Origin: Sandarakinorhabdus glacialis
Lineage (GTDB): Bacteria > Pseudomonadota > Alphaproteobacteria > Sphingomonadales > Sphingomonadaceae
Reading direction: 5' to 3'
Assembly (NCBI RefSeq): GCF_014643455.1
Contig: NZ_BMJM01000006.1
Location: 1-64,000 of the forward strand
DNA: 64,000 bases
Shown: one piece after another, positions 1 to 7,903 of the stretch
Numbering within the stretch: position 1 is the first letter of the stretch
Layout: the number at the start of each line of letters is the position of its first letter
Notes under the pieces: generated by a model
Told to the model about the DNA's origin: nothing
What the model saw: the letters and a program-made list of their open reading frames with translations, nothing else
Database searches by the model: none
Position numbers and translations under genes: made by a program

Positions 1-61
1 GGGGCTAGCCCCGCCATCGGAAACACTCCTACTGGCGGCATGATCGAAACCCGGGATTAGC

Positions 62-160
62 TTAACTTCGCCGCCAAACTGTCCAAACAGACGGGACCAC
101 CTCAAACCATCCGCGGACTTTGCGCCCCAGGTTCTGTATGAATTGTATAACGCGGCTCAT
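62..160 (-). CDS. Small basic hypothetical peptide (32 aa) coupled to the E1-like gene
   Basis: Unrecognised 32-residue reading frame. Its ATG overlaps the stop codon of the JAB-E1 gene (ATGA at 157-160), the arrangement expected of a translationally coupled partner. The peptide is basic and has three tryptophans in its last 15 residues; there is no signal peptide or recognisable domain. JAB-E1 operons often carry a small partner gene, but nothing visible ties this peptide to a known partner family. It may instead be the start of a gene cut short by rearrangement. Bases 1-61 hold no further gene; a perfect 12-bp palindrome lies at 1-12. Confidence 0.35.
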   Translation of the reverse strand: MSRVIQFIQNLGRKVRGWFEVVPSVWTVWRRS

Positions 161-1478
161 GCGGCAGGCTTTTCGGCCAGCTCCATCATTCGTAACAAGG
201 GCCGAACATCGCCCATGCCGACCGACTTCGCCAACGCTAGGCAAACGCCTTCCTCGGCATCGCTAATGATCTCCATGCTGGCGAGGCTAAACGTCACCGC
301 AGCATGATTTTGGTTGGGTTCCTCGCGGTAAGGATGAAGACGGGCAAGGAATTCATTCACAGCGAGCGATGAGCCGAACATGTTGACGCTAATCACGGCC
401 GGGCGGCGCCCTTGAAAGCCATGGATATAGCCCTCCTTGACCTGCCGCTCATGGGCCGCTGGGTCGTTTCGAGCCAGTCCGGCCGCGGCGACTTGCGCCA
501 TCGTGAAGAGGCCTCTGCTCATAAGGCTTGATCGGCCTGGCCGGATATAATTGACCGTGCCGCATACCTCCCGGATTAGTCCTTTGTCGGCGACAAGCCT
601 GATGCCGATGTCGAAGTACGGAATGTTGTAGAAGGTCGAGATGGCGTTAAGAAGGAAACGGCCGTCGATTGTGTCCATGCAACCAAACACCACGTCGCAC
701 TGAGCCACCGCCCGAACCACATCGGGATGCCAGAGATTCTTTTTGATTGCGATCAGCCGAGTGCCGAGGCCAATGCGCTTCGCAGCATCCGCCGCAACGT
801 CGACCTTGGGGCGTTTCGCCTCTGCATCCGCCATGGTCGAATTGACGATCCGATTGACATTGCGCTCCTCCATCACGTCGTCATCGACGCTGAGTATCTC
901 GCCCACGCCAAGGCGAATGAGCTGCTCGATTGTTGGGGCGCCGGTGCCTGAGGCACCGATCACCGCGACCGACAGGCGCTGCAAGCGCTCGATAGTGCCT
1001 TCGTCGAATGCCTGGGCGTGGGAGGCGACGAAGCTTGGCATCTCAAGCGACCCAGCATCTGCGTACCAGAACTGCAGGTCGTCGCCTGCGACGCTGATGC
1101 AGTCGATGGGTGCGAACTCTCCGTTTCGCATAACCCTGCCGAACATCTGGCCATCGGGAAGCATCACCACACTCCCGTGTGTAAGTTCCCCTTCGACCCA
1201 TCCCCGGATCATGGGTAGTAATTTGCCATCGCTCTCATCGTCGGCGCTCGAAAAAGCACCATATCCATTCGGGTGGCTGTGGACCTTGATGACCGATAGC
1301 CTTTCAGAGGCAGCACGCTCGAGGATCCCGTCGATGTAGTCGGGGGACCATGTCACGCGTGTTGCTGTGCGCTTGAGGCAAAGATCGTAGGGGATCTCGT
1401 GAATCTCCCGGACCGTTAGTCGCTCTCGGCGATTCCCCTCCCGCCTTCCGCACAGTAAGAAGGCGACCGCTGGCCGAA
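157..1478 (-). pseudogene. 5'-truncated JAB (JAMM isopeptidase)-ThiF/E1 fusion protein
   Basis: Reads leftwards as a JAB/MPN deubiquitinase-like domain followed by a ThiF/E1-like adenylating domain, the pairing found in bacterial ubiquitin-like conjugation systems. The JAMM motif is complete (HSHP, six residues, S, two residues, D; about 1238-1281). The E1 part (about 300-990) shows the glycine loop GASGTGAP, ERNVNR and the MDTIDGR segment. Many relatives have a PGxxCLxCRG-like Cys pair, but this protein has PGRSSLMSRG, so those cysteines appear to be lost. Recognisable homology starts at AVAFLLCG (about 1470), directly where another broken reading frame ends, so the 5' end was removed by recombination, probably together with the conserved JAMM glutamate. 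No ATG precedes the JAB domain; a GTG at 1485 could give a 442-residue product. I call it a probable remnant, although the remaining frame is uninterrupted. Confidence 0.7.
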
Positions 1479-1541
1479 CTCCCACGGCAGGCTGAGCAAC
1501 AGCGCGAAGATCGCGACGTTGAACGTGGGATGGTCGACCAT
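1416..1541 (-). pseudogene. Truncated small inner-membrane protein of the copper operon
   Basis: A 41-codon frame begins 5 bp after the copper ATPase stop, as expected of the next gene in that operon. Its first 24 residues (MVDHPTFNVAIF then ALLLSLPWEFGQ) look like the start of a small hydrophobic inner-membrane protein of a kind I associate with sphingomonad metal clusters. After Gln24 the frame runs out of phase into the JAB-E1 sequence and stops at 1416-1418. The break point (about 1470-1480) is therefore a deletion or insertion junction that destroyed both genes. Family assignment is from memory of similar sequences and is weak; the truncation itself is directly visible. Confidence 0.5.
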
Positions 1542-1546
1542 CGCTT

Positions 1547-3925
1547 TCACAGCTCGGCGCTTCTGAGGCGTAGCGCGTTGCCGACGACCGATATCGACGA
1601 CAGCGCCATGGCCGCGGCAGCGATCGCCGGCGAGAGCAACAGGCCGAACGAGGGATAGAGGACGCCGGCAGCGACCGGAACGCCGATGGCGTTGTAGACG
1701 AAGGCAAGAAACAGGTTCTGGCGGATGTTGCGCATGGTTGCGTGACTGAGGCGGCGCGCACGAACGATGCCGTTGAGGTCGCCCTTGACCAGTGTCACGC
1801 CAGCGCTCTCGATGGCAACATCGGTGCCAGTGCCCATCGCGATGCCGACATCCGCGGCGGCGAGGGCAGGGGCGTCGTTGACGCCATCGCCGGCCATGGC
1901 GACGACACGCCCTTCGGCCTTGAGCCTGGCAACCACCGCGCTTTTGGCATCAGGGAGCACGTCGGCCTCGACCTCATGGAGCCCAAGGCGCCGCGCAACG
2001 GCCTCGGCCGTGACGCGATTGTCGCCGGTGACCATGATGACGCGAATGCCCTCGGCCTTGAGTGCCGCCAGGGCGCTCGGCGTGGACTGTTTCACTGGAT
2101 CGGCGATGGCGATCACGCCGGCGGCCTTGCCATCGACAGCGACAAGGATGGCAGTCGCGCCTTCGCGGCGATGGCGGTCGGCGGCTTCGCTCAGAGCGCC
2201 GGTATCGACACCGAGTTCGGAAAGATACGCTGGGTTGCCAATAGCGACACGGCGGCCAGCGACCGTGCCAATGACACCCTTGCCGGTCGGCGCATCGAAC
2301 TCGGTTGCAGTTTCGACTGCAAGTTCGCGGGCGGCGGCTTCAGAGACGATCGCAGCCGCAAGCGGGTGCTGACTGGGCCGTTCGACAGCGGCAGCAAAGC
2401 GCAGCACTTCCGTTTCGGTGATGCCGCTGAACGGCTCGATGGCGACGACCTTGGGTTTGCCTTCGGTGAGTGTGCCGGTCTTGTCGACCAGCAGCGTATC
2501 GACTTTTTCCATGCGCTCGAGCGCTTCCGCGTTTTTGACGAGAACGCCGGCAGCGGCACCGCGGCCAACGCCGACCATGATCGACATCGGTGTGGCGAGG
2601 CCGAGTGCGCATGGGCAAGCGATGATGAGCACGGTGACGGCGGCAACGAAGCCGAAGGTGAAGCGCGGCTCGGGACCAAAAGTCGCCCACACGATGAAGG
2701 CCAGCACAGCAACCGCGATCACGGCCGGGACGAACCAACCGGCGACCTGGTCAGCAAGCCGTTGGATTGGCGCGCGGCTGCGCTGGGCATCGGCGACCAT
2801 CTGGACGATCCGCGCCAGCATCGTGTCGCTGCCGACCTTGTCGGCGCGCATGGCGAGGGCGCCGGTCTGGTTGATGGTGCCGGCAATAACGGTATCGCCG
2901 ACGCTCTTGGTCACAGGCATGGATTCGCCGGTGACCATCGATTCATCGATCGTCGAGTGTCCGTCGGTGACCGTGCCATCGACGGGCACGGCTTCTCCCG
3001 GGCGAACGCGCAAGGCGTCGCCAGCAACAACAAGGCCGAGCGAGACTTCCTCGTCGGAGCCGTCGGGCTTCAGGCGCCGCGCCGTCTTGGGTGCAAGGTC
3101 GAGAAGCGCGCGAATGGCGCCGCCGGTCGCTTCGCGGGCGCGAAGTTCGAGGAGCTGGCCGAGCAAAACTAGGACGACAATGATAGCGGCGGCTTCAAAA
3201 TAAACCGCGACCGCGCCGTCCATGCGGCGGAACGCTGGCGGGAACACATCTGGGGCAACCGTAGCGACGACGCTGTATGCCCAGGCGACACCTGTCCCCA
3301 TGGCAACCAGCGTGAACATGTTGAGACTGCGGTTGACGATGGACCGCCACCCGCGCTCGAAGAATGGCCAGCCAGCCCAAAGGACCACGGGTGTTGCGAG
3401 CAGCAATTGGATCCAGTTCGAAATCTGCGGCGCGATGAGATGGCCGATGTCGAACAGATGTCCGCCCATCTCGAGGATGAACACCGGGATCGTCAGCGCG
3501 AGACCGATCCAGAAGCGGCGGGTGAAATCTGCGAGCTCCGGATTTGGCGGCGTCTCGGCGGTAATTACTGCCGGCTCGAGTGCCATGCCGCAGATGGGAC
3601 ATGCACCTGGCCCAACTTGCCGGATTTGGGGGTGCATCGGGCAGGTGTAGATCGTGCCTTCAGGCACCGGCTCGTGTGACTGCAATTCGGCGGGGGTCAG
3701 ATATTTGGCCGGGTCGGCGACGAACTTCGTGCGGCATCCGGCCGAGCAGAAATAATAGGGATGGCCGTCGTGGTCAGCGCGATGCGCGGCGGTATGCGGG
3801 TCGACAGACATGCCGCAGACCGGGTCTTTCACGGTTGTCCCGGGGGCATTCCCATTGTCGCTGCCGCTGCCTGCATGGGACTTGGCATCGGGTTCGATGG
3901 AGTGCGTGTGCTGGTGATCGGCCAT
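1547..3925 (-). CDS. Copper-translocating P1B-type ATPase with YHS and heavy-metal-binding N-terminal domains
   Basis: Inner-membrane ATP-driven copper exporter, 792 residues. Instead of the usual N-terminal HMA domain it has a YHS domain (about 34-76, with DPVCGM and FCSAGC) and a second cysteine-rich metal-binding module (about 93-118, YTCPMHP...CPICGM). Then come the P-type core motifs: TGES (332-335), the ion-path CPC (437-439, IACPCALG), phosphorylated Asp481 in DKTGT, the HP dipeptide of the nucleotide domain (520-521) and GDGVND (679-684). The extreme N-terminus is His-rich. It is divergent from the MerR-type regulator at 4001, with a palindrome between them, so induction by cytoplasmic Cu(I) is likely. 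The downstream operon gene is truncated. Confidence 0.95.
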   Translation of the reverse strand: MADHQHTHSIEPDAKSHAGSGSDNGNAPGTTVKDPVCGMSVDPHTAAHRADHDGHPYYFCSAGCRTKFVADPAKYLTPAELQSHEPVPEGTIYTCPMHPQIRQVGPGACPICGMALEPAVITAETPPNPELADFTRRFWIGLALTIPVFILEMGGHLFDIGHLIAPQISNWIQLLLATPVVLWAGWPFFERGWRSIVNRSLNMFTLVAMGTGVAWAYSVVATVAPDVFPPAFRRMDGAVAVYFEAAAIIVVLVLLGQLLELRAREATGGAIRALLDLAPKTARRLKPDGSDEEVSLGLVVAGDALRVRPGEAVPVDGTVTDGHSTIDESMVTGESMPVTKSVGDTVIAGTINQTGALAMRADKVGSDTMLARIVQMVADAQRSRAPIQRLADQVAGWFVPAVIAVAVLAFIVWATFGPEPRFTFGFVAAVTVLIIACPCALGLATPMSIMVGVGRGAAAGVLVKNAEALERMEKVDTLLVDKTGTLTEGKPKVVAIEPFSGITETEVLRFAAAVERPSQHPLAAAIVSEAAARELAVETATEFDAPTGKGVIGTVAGRRVAIGNPAYLSELGVDTGALSEAADRHRREGATAILVAVDGKAAGVIAIADPVKQSTPSALAALKAEGIRVIMVTGDNRVTAEAVARRLGLHEVEADVLPDAKSAVVARLKAEGRVVAMAGDGVNDAPALAAADVGIAMGTGTDVAIESAGVTLVKGDLNGIVRARRLSHATMRNIRQNLFLAFVYNAIGVPVAAGVLYPSFGLLLSPAIAAAAMALSSISVVGNALRLRSAEL

Positions 3926-3969
3926 GGCCTGCGTCCTTGTAATTCAAGCGTCGCGGCGCAATGTCGGGG

Positions 3970-3984
3970 TTGACATCGTGTCAA
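3970..3984. promoter_or_regulatory. Candidate CueR/MerR-type operator between the copper ATPase and its regulator
   Basis: A perfect inverted repeat, TTGACA-TCG-TGTCAA, lies in the 75-bp divergent intergenic region. On the ATPase strand it is preceded by another TTGACC, giving the long dyad-bearing spacer usual for MerR-family promoters. Binding by the adjacent CueR-like protein is inferred. Confidence 0.6.
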
Positions 3985-4000
3985 GGTCAAGAGGTATCTG

Positions 4001-4396
4001 ATGAACATCGGAGAGGCAGCAGCCGCGGCGGGTCTCAGCCCGCGGATGGTGCGCCACTATGAAAAGATCGGGCTGACGCCAAAGGCGCTGCGAACGGATT
4101 CGCAGTACCGGGATTATTCGACCAATGACGTGCATCGATTGCGGTTCATCGCCCGGGCTCGTGACCTTGGCTTTCCGATCGATGAAATTGGCGAGTTGCT
4201 GGCGCTCTGGAGCGACCAGACGCGTGCAAGCGCCGACGTCAAAGCGCTGGCGACGGCCAGAATTGCCGACCTGCGGAACCGCGAAAGGGCGTTGCATGCG
4301 ATGCGGCGTTCGCTGGAGCACCTTGTTGCGACATGTAGCGGCGACGATCGTCCGGACTGTCCGATCATCGAGGAACTCGCCGGGAACGTCGGGTAA
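4001..4396 (+). CDS. cueR: MerR-family copper-responsive regulator (CueR-like)
   Basis: Cytoplasmic transcription regulator, 131 residues. The N-terminal winged helix reads MNIGEAAAAAGLSPRMVRHY, followed by the dimerisation coiled coil. The C-terminal metal loop has two cysteines seven residues apart (C..GDDRPDC, about residues 112 and 119), matching the Cys pair that binds Cu(I) in CueR. It is divergent from the copper ATPase with the candidate operator directly upstream of its ATG. Very likely the activator of the ATPase promoter. Length is normal for the family. Confidence 0.9.
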   Translation: MNIGEAAAAAGLSPRMVRHYEKIGLTPKALRTDSQYRDYSTNDVHRLRFIARARDLGFPIDEIGELLALWSDQTRASADVKALATARIADLRNRERALHAMRRSLEHLVATCSGDDRPDCPIIEELAGNVG

Positions 4397-4497
4397 GCTG
4401 TCCGATGGTCGCGTCGGGCTTGCAAGCGCCTCCGTCATCAAGCGGCCGGCTGCGGCGGCATCGGGCCCGTGTCTGCGAGCCCGATGTGCCATGGCCA

Positions 4498-5010
4498 TTA
4501 CTGCGCCTTCTTGCCGTTCCGCTTCAGCCACGACTGGAGGCTTGCGACTTCCTTCTCCTGCATCGTGACGACCTTCTGCGCCATCGAGCGAACTTCCTTG
4601 TCGGCAGCCTGGGTAACGGCGATCTTCGACATCGCAATCGCACCGCGATGATGCTCGATCATCTGGCGGATCCAAGTTTCAGATGCGTCGGTGCCAACGA
4701 CCATCATCTTGTGGTGCATCGCCATGCCGACCTCGGCGTAGGGGTTGGCCGGCGTGTTTCTCATCATCTCGCCCATTCCGCCCATCTTGGAATGATCCAT
4801 GCCGGCCATCTTGCCGTGGTCCATGCCCTGCATCTTGCTATGGTCCATCGGCGGCATGGGTTCTCCCGGCTTGGCCGGCGCGTCATGCTTCATGCCGGCC
4901 ATGTTGTCGTGGTTCATGCCCTGCATCTTGCTGTGATCAACGGGTGGGGGCGTTTGGGCAGCAACAGGCATCGCGACGAGTAAGGCTGCGAGCGTCAGAT
5001 ATTTATGCAT
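4498..5010 (-). CDS. DUF305 periplasmic Met/His-rich copper-binding protein
   Basis: A 170-residue exported protein. Residues 1-19 form a signal peptide ending AAQT. Residues 24-78 are a low-complexity stretch of MDHSKM/MDHGKM/MKHD units typical of periplasmic Cu(I) chelators. The rest is a DUF305 four-helix region with HHKMM and the family motif MIEHHRGAIAMS. The same MDHSKMxGM unit occurs in the multicopper oxidase of this cluster. It is a single gene with its own copy of the cluster promoter signature (5045-5071), so it probably belongs to the CnrH-like regulon and buffers periplasmic copper. Confidence 0.9.
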   Translation of the reverse strand: MHKYLTLAALLVAMPVAAQTPPPVDHSKMQGMNHDNMAGMKHDAPAKPGEPMPPMDHSKMQGMDHGKMAGMDHSKMGGMGEMMRNTPANPYAEVGMAMHHKMMVVGTDASETWIRQMIEHHRGAIAMSKIAVTQAADKEVRSMAQKVVTMQEKEVASLQSWLKRNGKKAQ

Positions 5011-5044
5011 GAGAGCACCTTTCCGTGTGTCTGCTAACAGGTGA

Positions 5045-5071
5045 TACGCAAGCGGCGCGATCAGCCCTTAG
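5045..5071 (-). promoter_or_regulatory. Candidate CnrH-type ECF promoter of the DUF305 gene
   Basis: On the minus strand CTAAGGGC, 11 nt, CTTGCGTA, starting 61 bp before the DUF305 ATG. Both the sequence and the 11-nt spacing match three other sites in the cluster (6419-6445, 6455-6481, 7831-7857). This is the most degenerate of the four, so it may be the weakest. Confidence 0.55.
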
Positions 5072-5095
5072 ACCAAAACGGGTCAGGCACACAGT

Positions 5096-5998
5096 CTACA
5101 ACGATGCTGGCGGCACCAGTGTTCCCAGCCAAGCGACGATTGCCAGCACCGAAGCAGCAAGTCCGGCTTCGATAGCAATCGAGCGGCGTAGCGCCCTATG
5201 CGCTTCCAGCGGCACAACTCCAGCGTCCAGATCGCGTGAGAACGCCGGGGTAAGTCTGAAGCGATTTATCGCCGCCAGCCCCACCATCGCCGCAAATAGC
5301 GCCAGTTTGAGTGCAAGTAACTGGACGTACTGATCACTGCCGATCAGACCGATACCCGCGGGACCCACGAGGATCCAGGTGTTGACCGAACCGGTGACAA
5401 TCAGCAGGGCAACGAACACCGTCCCCGCTTTCGAAAAGCCGTCAAGTGTGCAGTGCATTGAAATGAAGTCGGCCGATTTCAGCCGCGAGGCATTGCGCGC
5501 CACCATCAAGCCCAGCGCTACGAGCGCGCCGATCCAAGCTCCCGCGGCAAGAAGGTGGACGATATCGGCGACGAGTTTGACCAACCCCTTCGTCGCCTCG
5601 CCGGCGGCGCCATGCCCCGTCCAGGCCAGCGACGCCAACGCCGCGCCGGCAACAGCGACTTGTGCAACCCTAGCAGCGGGATTTCGCACGAAGGCCAGCA
5701 CCGCGATTGCTGCCAACGCCGCCATTCGCACCTGCCACGCCACCCCCATGGGGGTCTCGAACACCATGGCCTTGGTCGAGCCGCGATCGACGTCGATGAT
5801 CGCAACCCCGGACATCGACGCCGTCATCGCAAGCATCCCAGCAACTGACAGGAACACTGCGAGCAGGATCAGTGAAGCCAACGAGCGCGGCGATAGTCCC
5901 CTGGCTTTGTCTCGGGTGCCGTAAAGCGCGAACAGCGGCCACCCGAACAGCACCATCAGGTTGGCATAAAGTGCAAACCTGATGGTAATCGCGAGCAT
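5096..5998 (-). CDS. copD: CopD-family copper-resistance membrane protein
   Basis: Polytopic inner-membrane protein of 300 residues with about eight hydrophobic segments and a conserved CopD/PcoD core (LLAAGAWIGALVALGL in the middle, then GSVNTW). CopD proteins are thought to move copper across the inner membrane together with periplasmic CopC. Its ATG starts one base after the copC stop, so the two are co-transcribed in the order copC-copD from the promoter at 6419-6445. Confidence 0.9.
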   Translation of the reverse strand: MLAITIRFALYANLMVLFGWPLFALYGTRDKARGLSPRSLASLILLAVFLSVAGMLAMTASMSGVAIIDVDRGSTKAMVFETPMGVAWQVRMAALAAIAVLAFVRNPAARVAQVAVAGAALASLAWTGHGAAGEATKGLVKLVADIVHLLAAGAWIGALVALGLMVARNASRLKSADFISMHCTLDGFSKAGTVFVALLIVTGSVNTWILVGPAGIGLIGSDQYVQLLALKLALFAAMVGLAAINRFRLTPAFSRDLDAGVVPLEAHRALRRSIAIEAGLAASVLAIVAWLGTLVPPASL

Positions 5999-5999
5999 G

Positions 6000-6389
6000 C
6001 TATTTCACGGTGAACGGAAAGCTGCCTTCCATTCGATGGGCATCTGCGCCGGCGGCAAACCACTTCAATTCGTAGCTGCCGCTAGGCAGCGCACGCTTCA
6101 TCAGCAGCGTCAGCGTCTTGCCATCGGCGCCCAGTGCCGTGGTGAAACCGGTCACTTTCATCGGCTGATGATCGGTCATGCCGGGCATACCGGTCATTGT
6201 CAGCTCTGCGCCCGCAAACTTGGCCATCAGCTTTTCGTTGAAAACGAGCACGATCTTGCCCGGCTTGTCGACAGTGGCATTTGCAGCCGGGGTCGATGAC
6301 ACGAGCTTGGTATGGGCGAGTGCAGCGGTGCCGGTGCCGAGCGTAGCAATCAGGGCAGCAGCGAAAACAGCGCGAAAATTGAACGTCAT
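6000..6389 (-). CDS. copC: CopC periplasmic copper chaperone
   Basis: A 129-residue periplasmic cupredoxin-like protein. The signal peptide ends at ALA, so the mature chain begins with His26 (HTKLVSSTP), the N-terminal histidine that forms the Cu(II) site in this family. A second likely ligand is in DAHRMEG near the C-terminus, and Met residues lie in TMTGMPGMTDHQPM. It heads the copC-copD pair. The divergent cnrYXH-like operon shares the 122-bp intergenic region. Confidence 0.92.
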   Translation of the reverse strand: MTFNFRAVFAAALIATLGTGTAALAHTKLVSSTPAANATVDKPGKIVLVFNEKLMAKFAGAELTMTGMPGMTDHQPMKVTGFTTALGADGKTLTLLMKRALPSGSYELKWFAAGADAHRMEGSFPFTVK

Positions 6390-6418
6390 TGATGGCTCCT
6401 CGGTGGACTGGGGAGGTA

Positions 6419-6445
6419 TACGCAGCCCGTCACCGTGCCCCTCAA
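6419..6445 (-). promoter_or_regulatory. Candidate CnrH-type ECF promoter of copC-copD
   Basis: Minus strand TTGAGGGG, 11 nt, GCTGCGTA, 30 bp before the copC ATG. The -35-like octamer is identical to that of the divergent promoter at 6455 and to that at 7831. Together the two divergent octamers form an 8-bp inverted repeat that looks like a hairpin but is better read as two back-to-back promoters. Confidence 0.65.
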
Positions 6446-6454
6446 GGAGTCTTG

Positions 6455-6481
6455 TTGAGGGGTGGGCGAGGCGCGTGCGTA
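6455..6481 (+). promoter_or_regulatory. Candidate CnrH-type ECF promoter of the cnrYXH-like operon
   Basis: TTGAGGGG (6455-6462), 11 nt, CGTGCGTA (6474-6481). Transcription would start near 6488. That excludes the ATG at 6482 as the start of the next gene and supports the ATG at 6512. The site implies autoregulation by the sigma factor encoded in this operon. Confidence 0.65.
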
Positions 6482-6511
6482 ATGTCGGTTGGATTTGAGA
6501 AGGAACCTTTC

Positions 6512-6790
6512 ATGGACGACCTTGACCGGGCGTTGCAGCAGCTACGGACCATGCCGGTTCCGATAAGCTTGGAGTCGCTTGAGAGCGATGTGCTGATGCA
6601 GATCGATGCGGAACGCAGCGCTTCGGCCGTGACGGCCGGACCGGCGCTTGGCCTGGCCGCGATTCTCGCGCTGGGGATCGGCATTGGTGCCGCGATCTTG
6701 CCGGGCGGTTCGGCTGAGGCAGCGCAAACCTCGCCATTTGCAGCAGGAGCCAATCTTGCGCCTTCGACGCTGCTTGCGAATATCGGATGA
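6512..6790 (+). CDS. CnrY-like anti-sigma factor
   Basis: A 92-residue single-pass membrane protein: an acidic amphipathic N-terminus (1-40, with DDLDRALQQL), one membrane segment (about 43-65) and a short periplasmic tail. Size, topology and first position in a Y-X-H gene trio match CnrY of Cupriavidus, whose cytoplasmic N-terminus sequesters the ECF sigma factor. Sequence similarity by eye is low, so the call rests mainly on context. The ATG at 6512 is chosen because GAGAAGGAA precedes it and the predicted promoter overlaps the earlier ATG at 6482. The gene overlaps the sensor gene by 4 bp. Confidence 0.65.
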   Translation: MDDLDRALQQLRTMPVPISLESLESDVLMQIDAERSASAVTAGPALGLAAILALGIGIGAAILPGGSAEAAQTSPFAAGANLAPSTLLANIG

Positions 6791-7227
6791 ACAATTTCCG
6801 GCGGTTCGCGGTCGTCGCGCTGGTGGCCTTCATCGCAGCGCTGGGTGGTGTGTTTGTCGGCCGCGCGCTCGTGACGCGCCTTGATCCGCCCGAGACCGAA
6901 CTTCACGCTATCCTGCACGACAAGCTCGCGCTCGACGCCGCCCAGAGGGCGCAGATCGAGGGGCTCGAACAGCAGTTTGCGGTCAGGAAGCGCGCCCTCG
7001 AACAGCAAATGCGATCCGACAACGCGCGCCTGGCCGAAGCGATCACAGCGGAGCATGGCTATGGGCCCGGGGTGCAGGCAGCGGTAGATCGTTCGCACGT
7101 GGTGATGGGCGAGCTCCAGAAGGAGACGCTGCAACATGTTTTCCGGCTGCGCGGTGTCTTGCGCCCCGATCAGGCGCGAACGTTCGACGAGGCGGCGGTC
7201 AAGGCGCTGACAGAACCGGGGGAGTGA
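6787..7227 (+). CDS. CnrX-like periplasmic metal sensor
   Basis: A 146-residue inner-membrane-anchored periplasmic sensor: signal anchor about 7-28, then a helical hairpin domain. It aligns along its length with CnrX/NccX, for example ELHAILH, LDAAQR, RLAEAI and TLQHVF. As I recall the CnrX ligand set (His42, His46, Glu63, His119, Met123), the equivalents here are His40, His44, Glu61, His117 and Leu121. The methionine ligand is thus replaced by leucine, which may shift metal preference away from Ni/Co. It should relay periplasmic metal to the CnrY-like anti-sigma and release the sigma factor. Its stop overlaps the GTG start of the sigma gene. Confidence 0.82.
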   Translation: MNNFRRFAVVALVAFIAALGGVFVGRALVTRLDPPETELHAILHDKLALDAAQRAQIEGLEQQFAVRKRALEQQMRSDNARLAEAITAEHGYGPGVQAAVDRSHVVMGELQKETLQHVFRLRGVLRPDQARTFDEAAVKALTEPGE

Positions 7228-7799
7228 CGCGCCCGGACGCCCCTGCGGTGACGATGCCGCTCACTGGCTGCACCGATGGCGAGCTCGCGGCGCTGGCGCT
7301 CACAGGTCGCCAGGCGGCGTATGGCGAGTTGATGCAGCGATACCGCGAGCCGGTCTTCCGTCTTGTTCGCAGCCATGTTGGCGATGCGGATGAGGCCCTC
7401 GATGTTGTGCAGGAGACCTTCGTCGCAGCCTTTGCATCGATCGAACGCTATGACGGCAGTCGCCCGTTTCGCCACTGGATCAATCGCATTGCGCTGAACA
7501 AGTGCCGCGACTGTGGGCGCCGGCGTGCCGTCCGGCGCCTGTTTCGTTTTGCGTTGCCGTTGGACGCTGCAAGCGAGATTGTCGACACGGCGGTTACGGG
7601 CGAAGCAGCGATCGATGATGCCCGCGCGCTGGCGCGCGCGACGAAGGCGATCGCGGCGCTGCCGGCGAACCTCAAGGAGCCTCTCATCCTGACCGCGGTG
7701 GACGGTCTCTCGCAGGCGGAAGCTGCCACAGTGCTCGGGATCAGCGAGAAGGCTGTTGAAGTCCGGATCTATCGAGCCCGCAAGGCGCTGACCGGTTAG
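7224..7799 (+). CDS. CnrH-like ECF RNA polymerase sigma factor
   Basis: A 191-residue ECF sigma factor. The region-2 core (about 36-80) includes DADEALDVVQETFVAAF and the PFRHWINRIALNKCRD segment. Region 4 (about 140-190) has the helix-turn-helix LSQAEAATVLGISEKAVEVR. It follows the anti-sigma and sensor genes exactly as cnrH does, and its length equals the 191 residues I recall for CnrH. The GTG at 7224 overlaps the upstream stop; an ATG at 7254 is an alternative start. Predicted targets are the four sites sharing TTGAGGGG-N11-CGTGCGTA. Confidence 0.88.
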   Translation: MTRPDAPAVTMPLTGCTDGELAALALTGRQAAYGELMQRYREPVFRLVRSHVGDADEALDVVQETFVAAFASIERYDGSRPFRHWINRIALNKCRDCGRRRAVRRLFRFALPLDAASEIVDTAVTGEAAIDDARALARATKAIAALPANLKEPLILTAVDGLSQAEAATVLGISEKAVEVRIYRARKALTG

Positions 7800-7830
7800 A
7801 GCGAAGAAGCGATAATGCCGCAGGCGGACC

Positions 7831-7857
7831 TTGAGGGGCGATTCAAAACCGTGCGTA
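7831..7857 (+). promoter_or_regulatory. Candidate CnrH-type ECF promoter of the copAB operon
   Basis: TTGAGGGG (7831-7838), 11 nt, CGTGCGTA (7850-7857), 46 bp upstream of the multicopper oxidase ATG. Both boxes are identical to those before the cnrYXH-like operon, while the spacer bases differ. That makes chance or a recent duplication unlikely. Confidence 0.65.
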
Positions 7858-7903
7858 TCTCCATGCGAACCCGTCGCGCTTCGATGAATTTCCAGGGACA
7901 GAC

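Noticed and set aside
1-12. GGGGCTAGCCCC palindrome as an attachment site
   Set aside because: Single copy in the window with no integrase nearby; could be chance or the edge of a larger structure outside the window.
1742-3172. Long open frame antisense to the copper ATPase
   Set aside because: Mirror of the real gene's GC-rich codon pattern; low-complexity Asp/Gly/Arg/His translation with no domain. Similar antisense frames at 8213-9667, 29529-31457, 36208-38052, 46428-48269 and 59781-62018 were rejected for the same reason.
6438-6462. Hairpin CCCCTCAA...TTGAGGGG read as a terminator
   Set aside because: No T run, and the two arms are the -35-like boxes of two divergent promoters, each with its own downstream box at the same spacing.
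6482-6511. Earlier ATG for the CnrY-like protein
   Set aside because: It overlaps the -10-like box of the predicted promoter; the ATG at 6512 has a good ribosome site.
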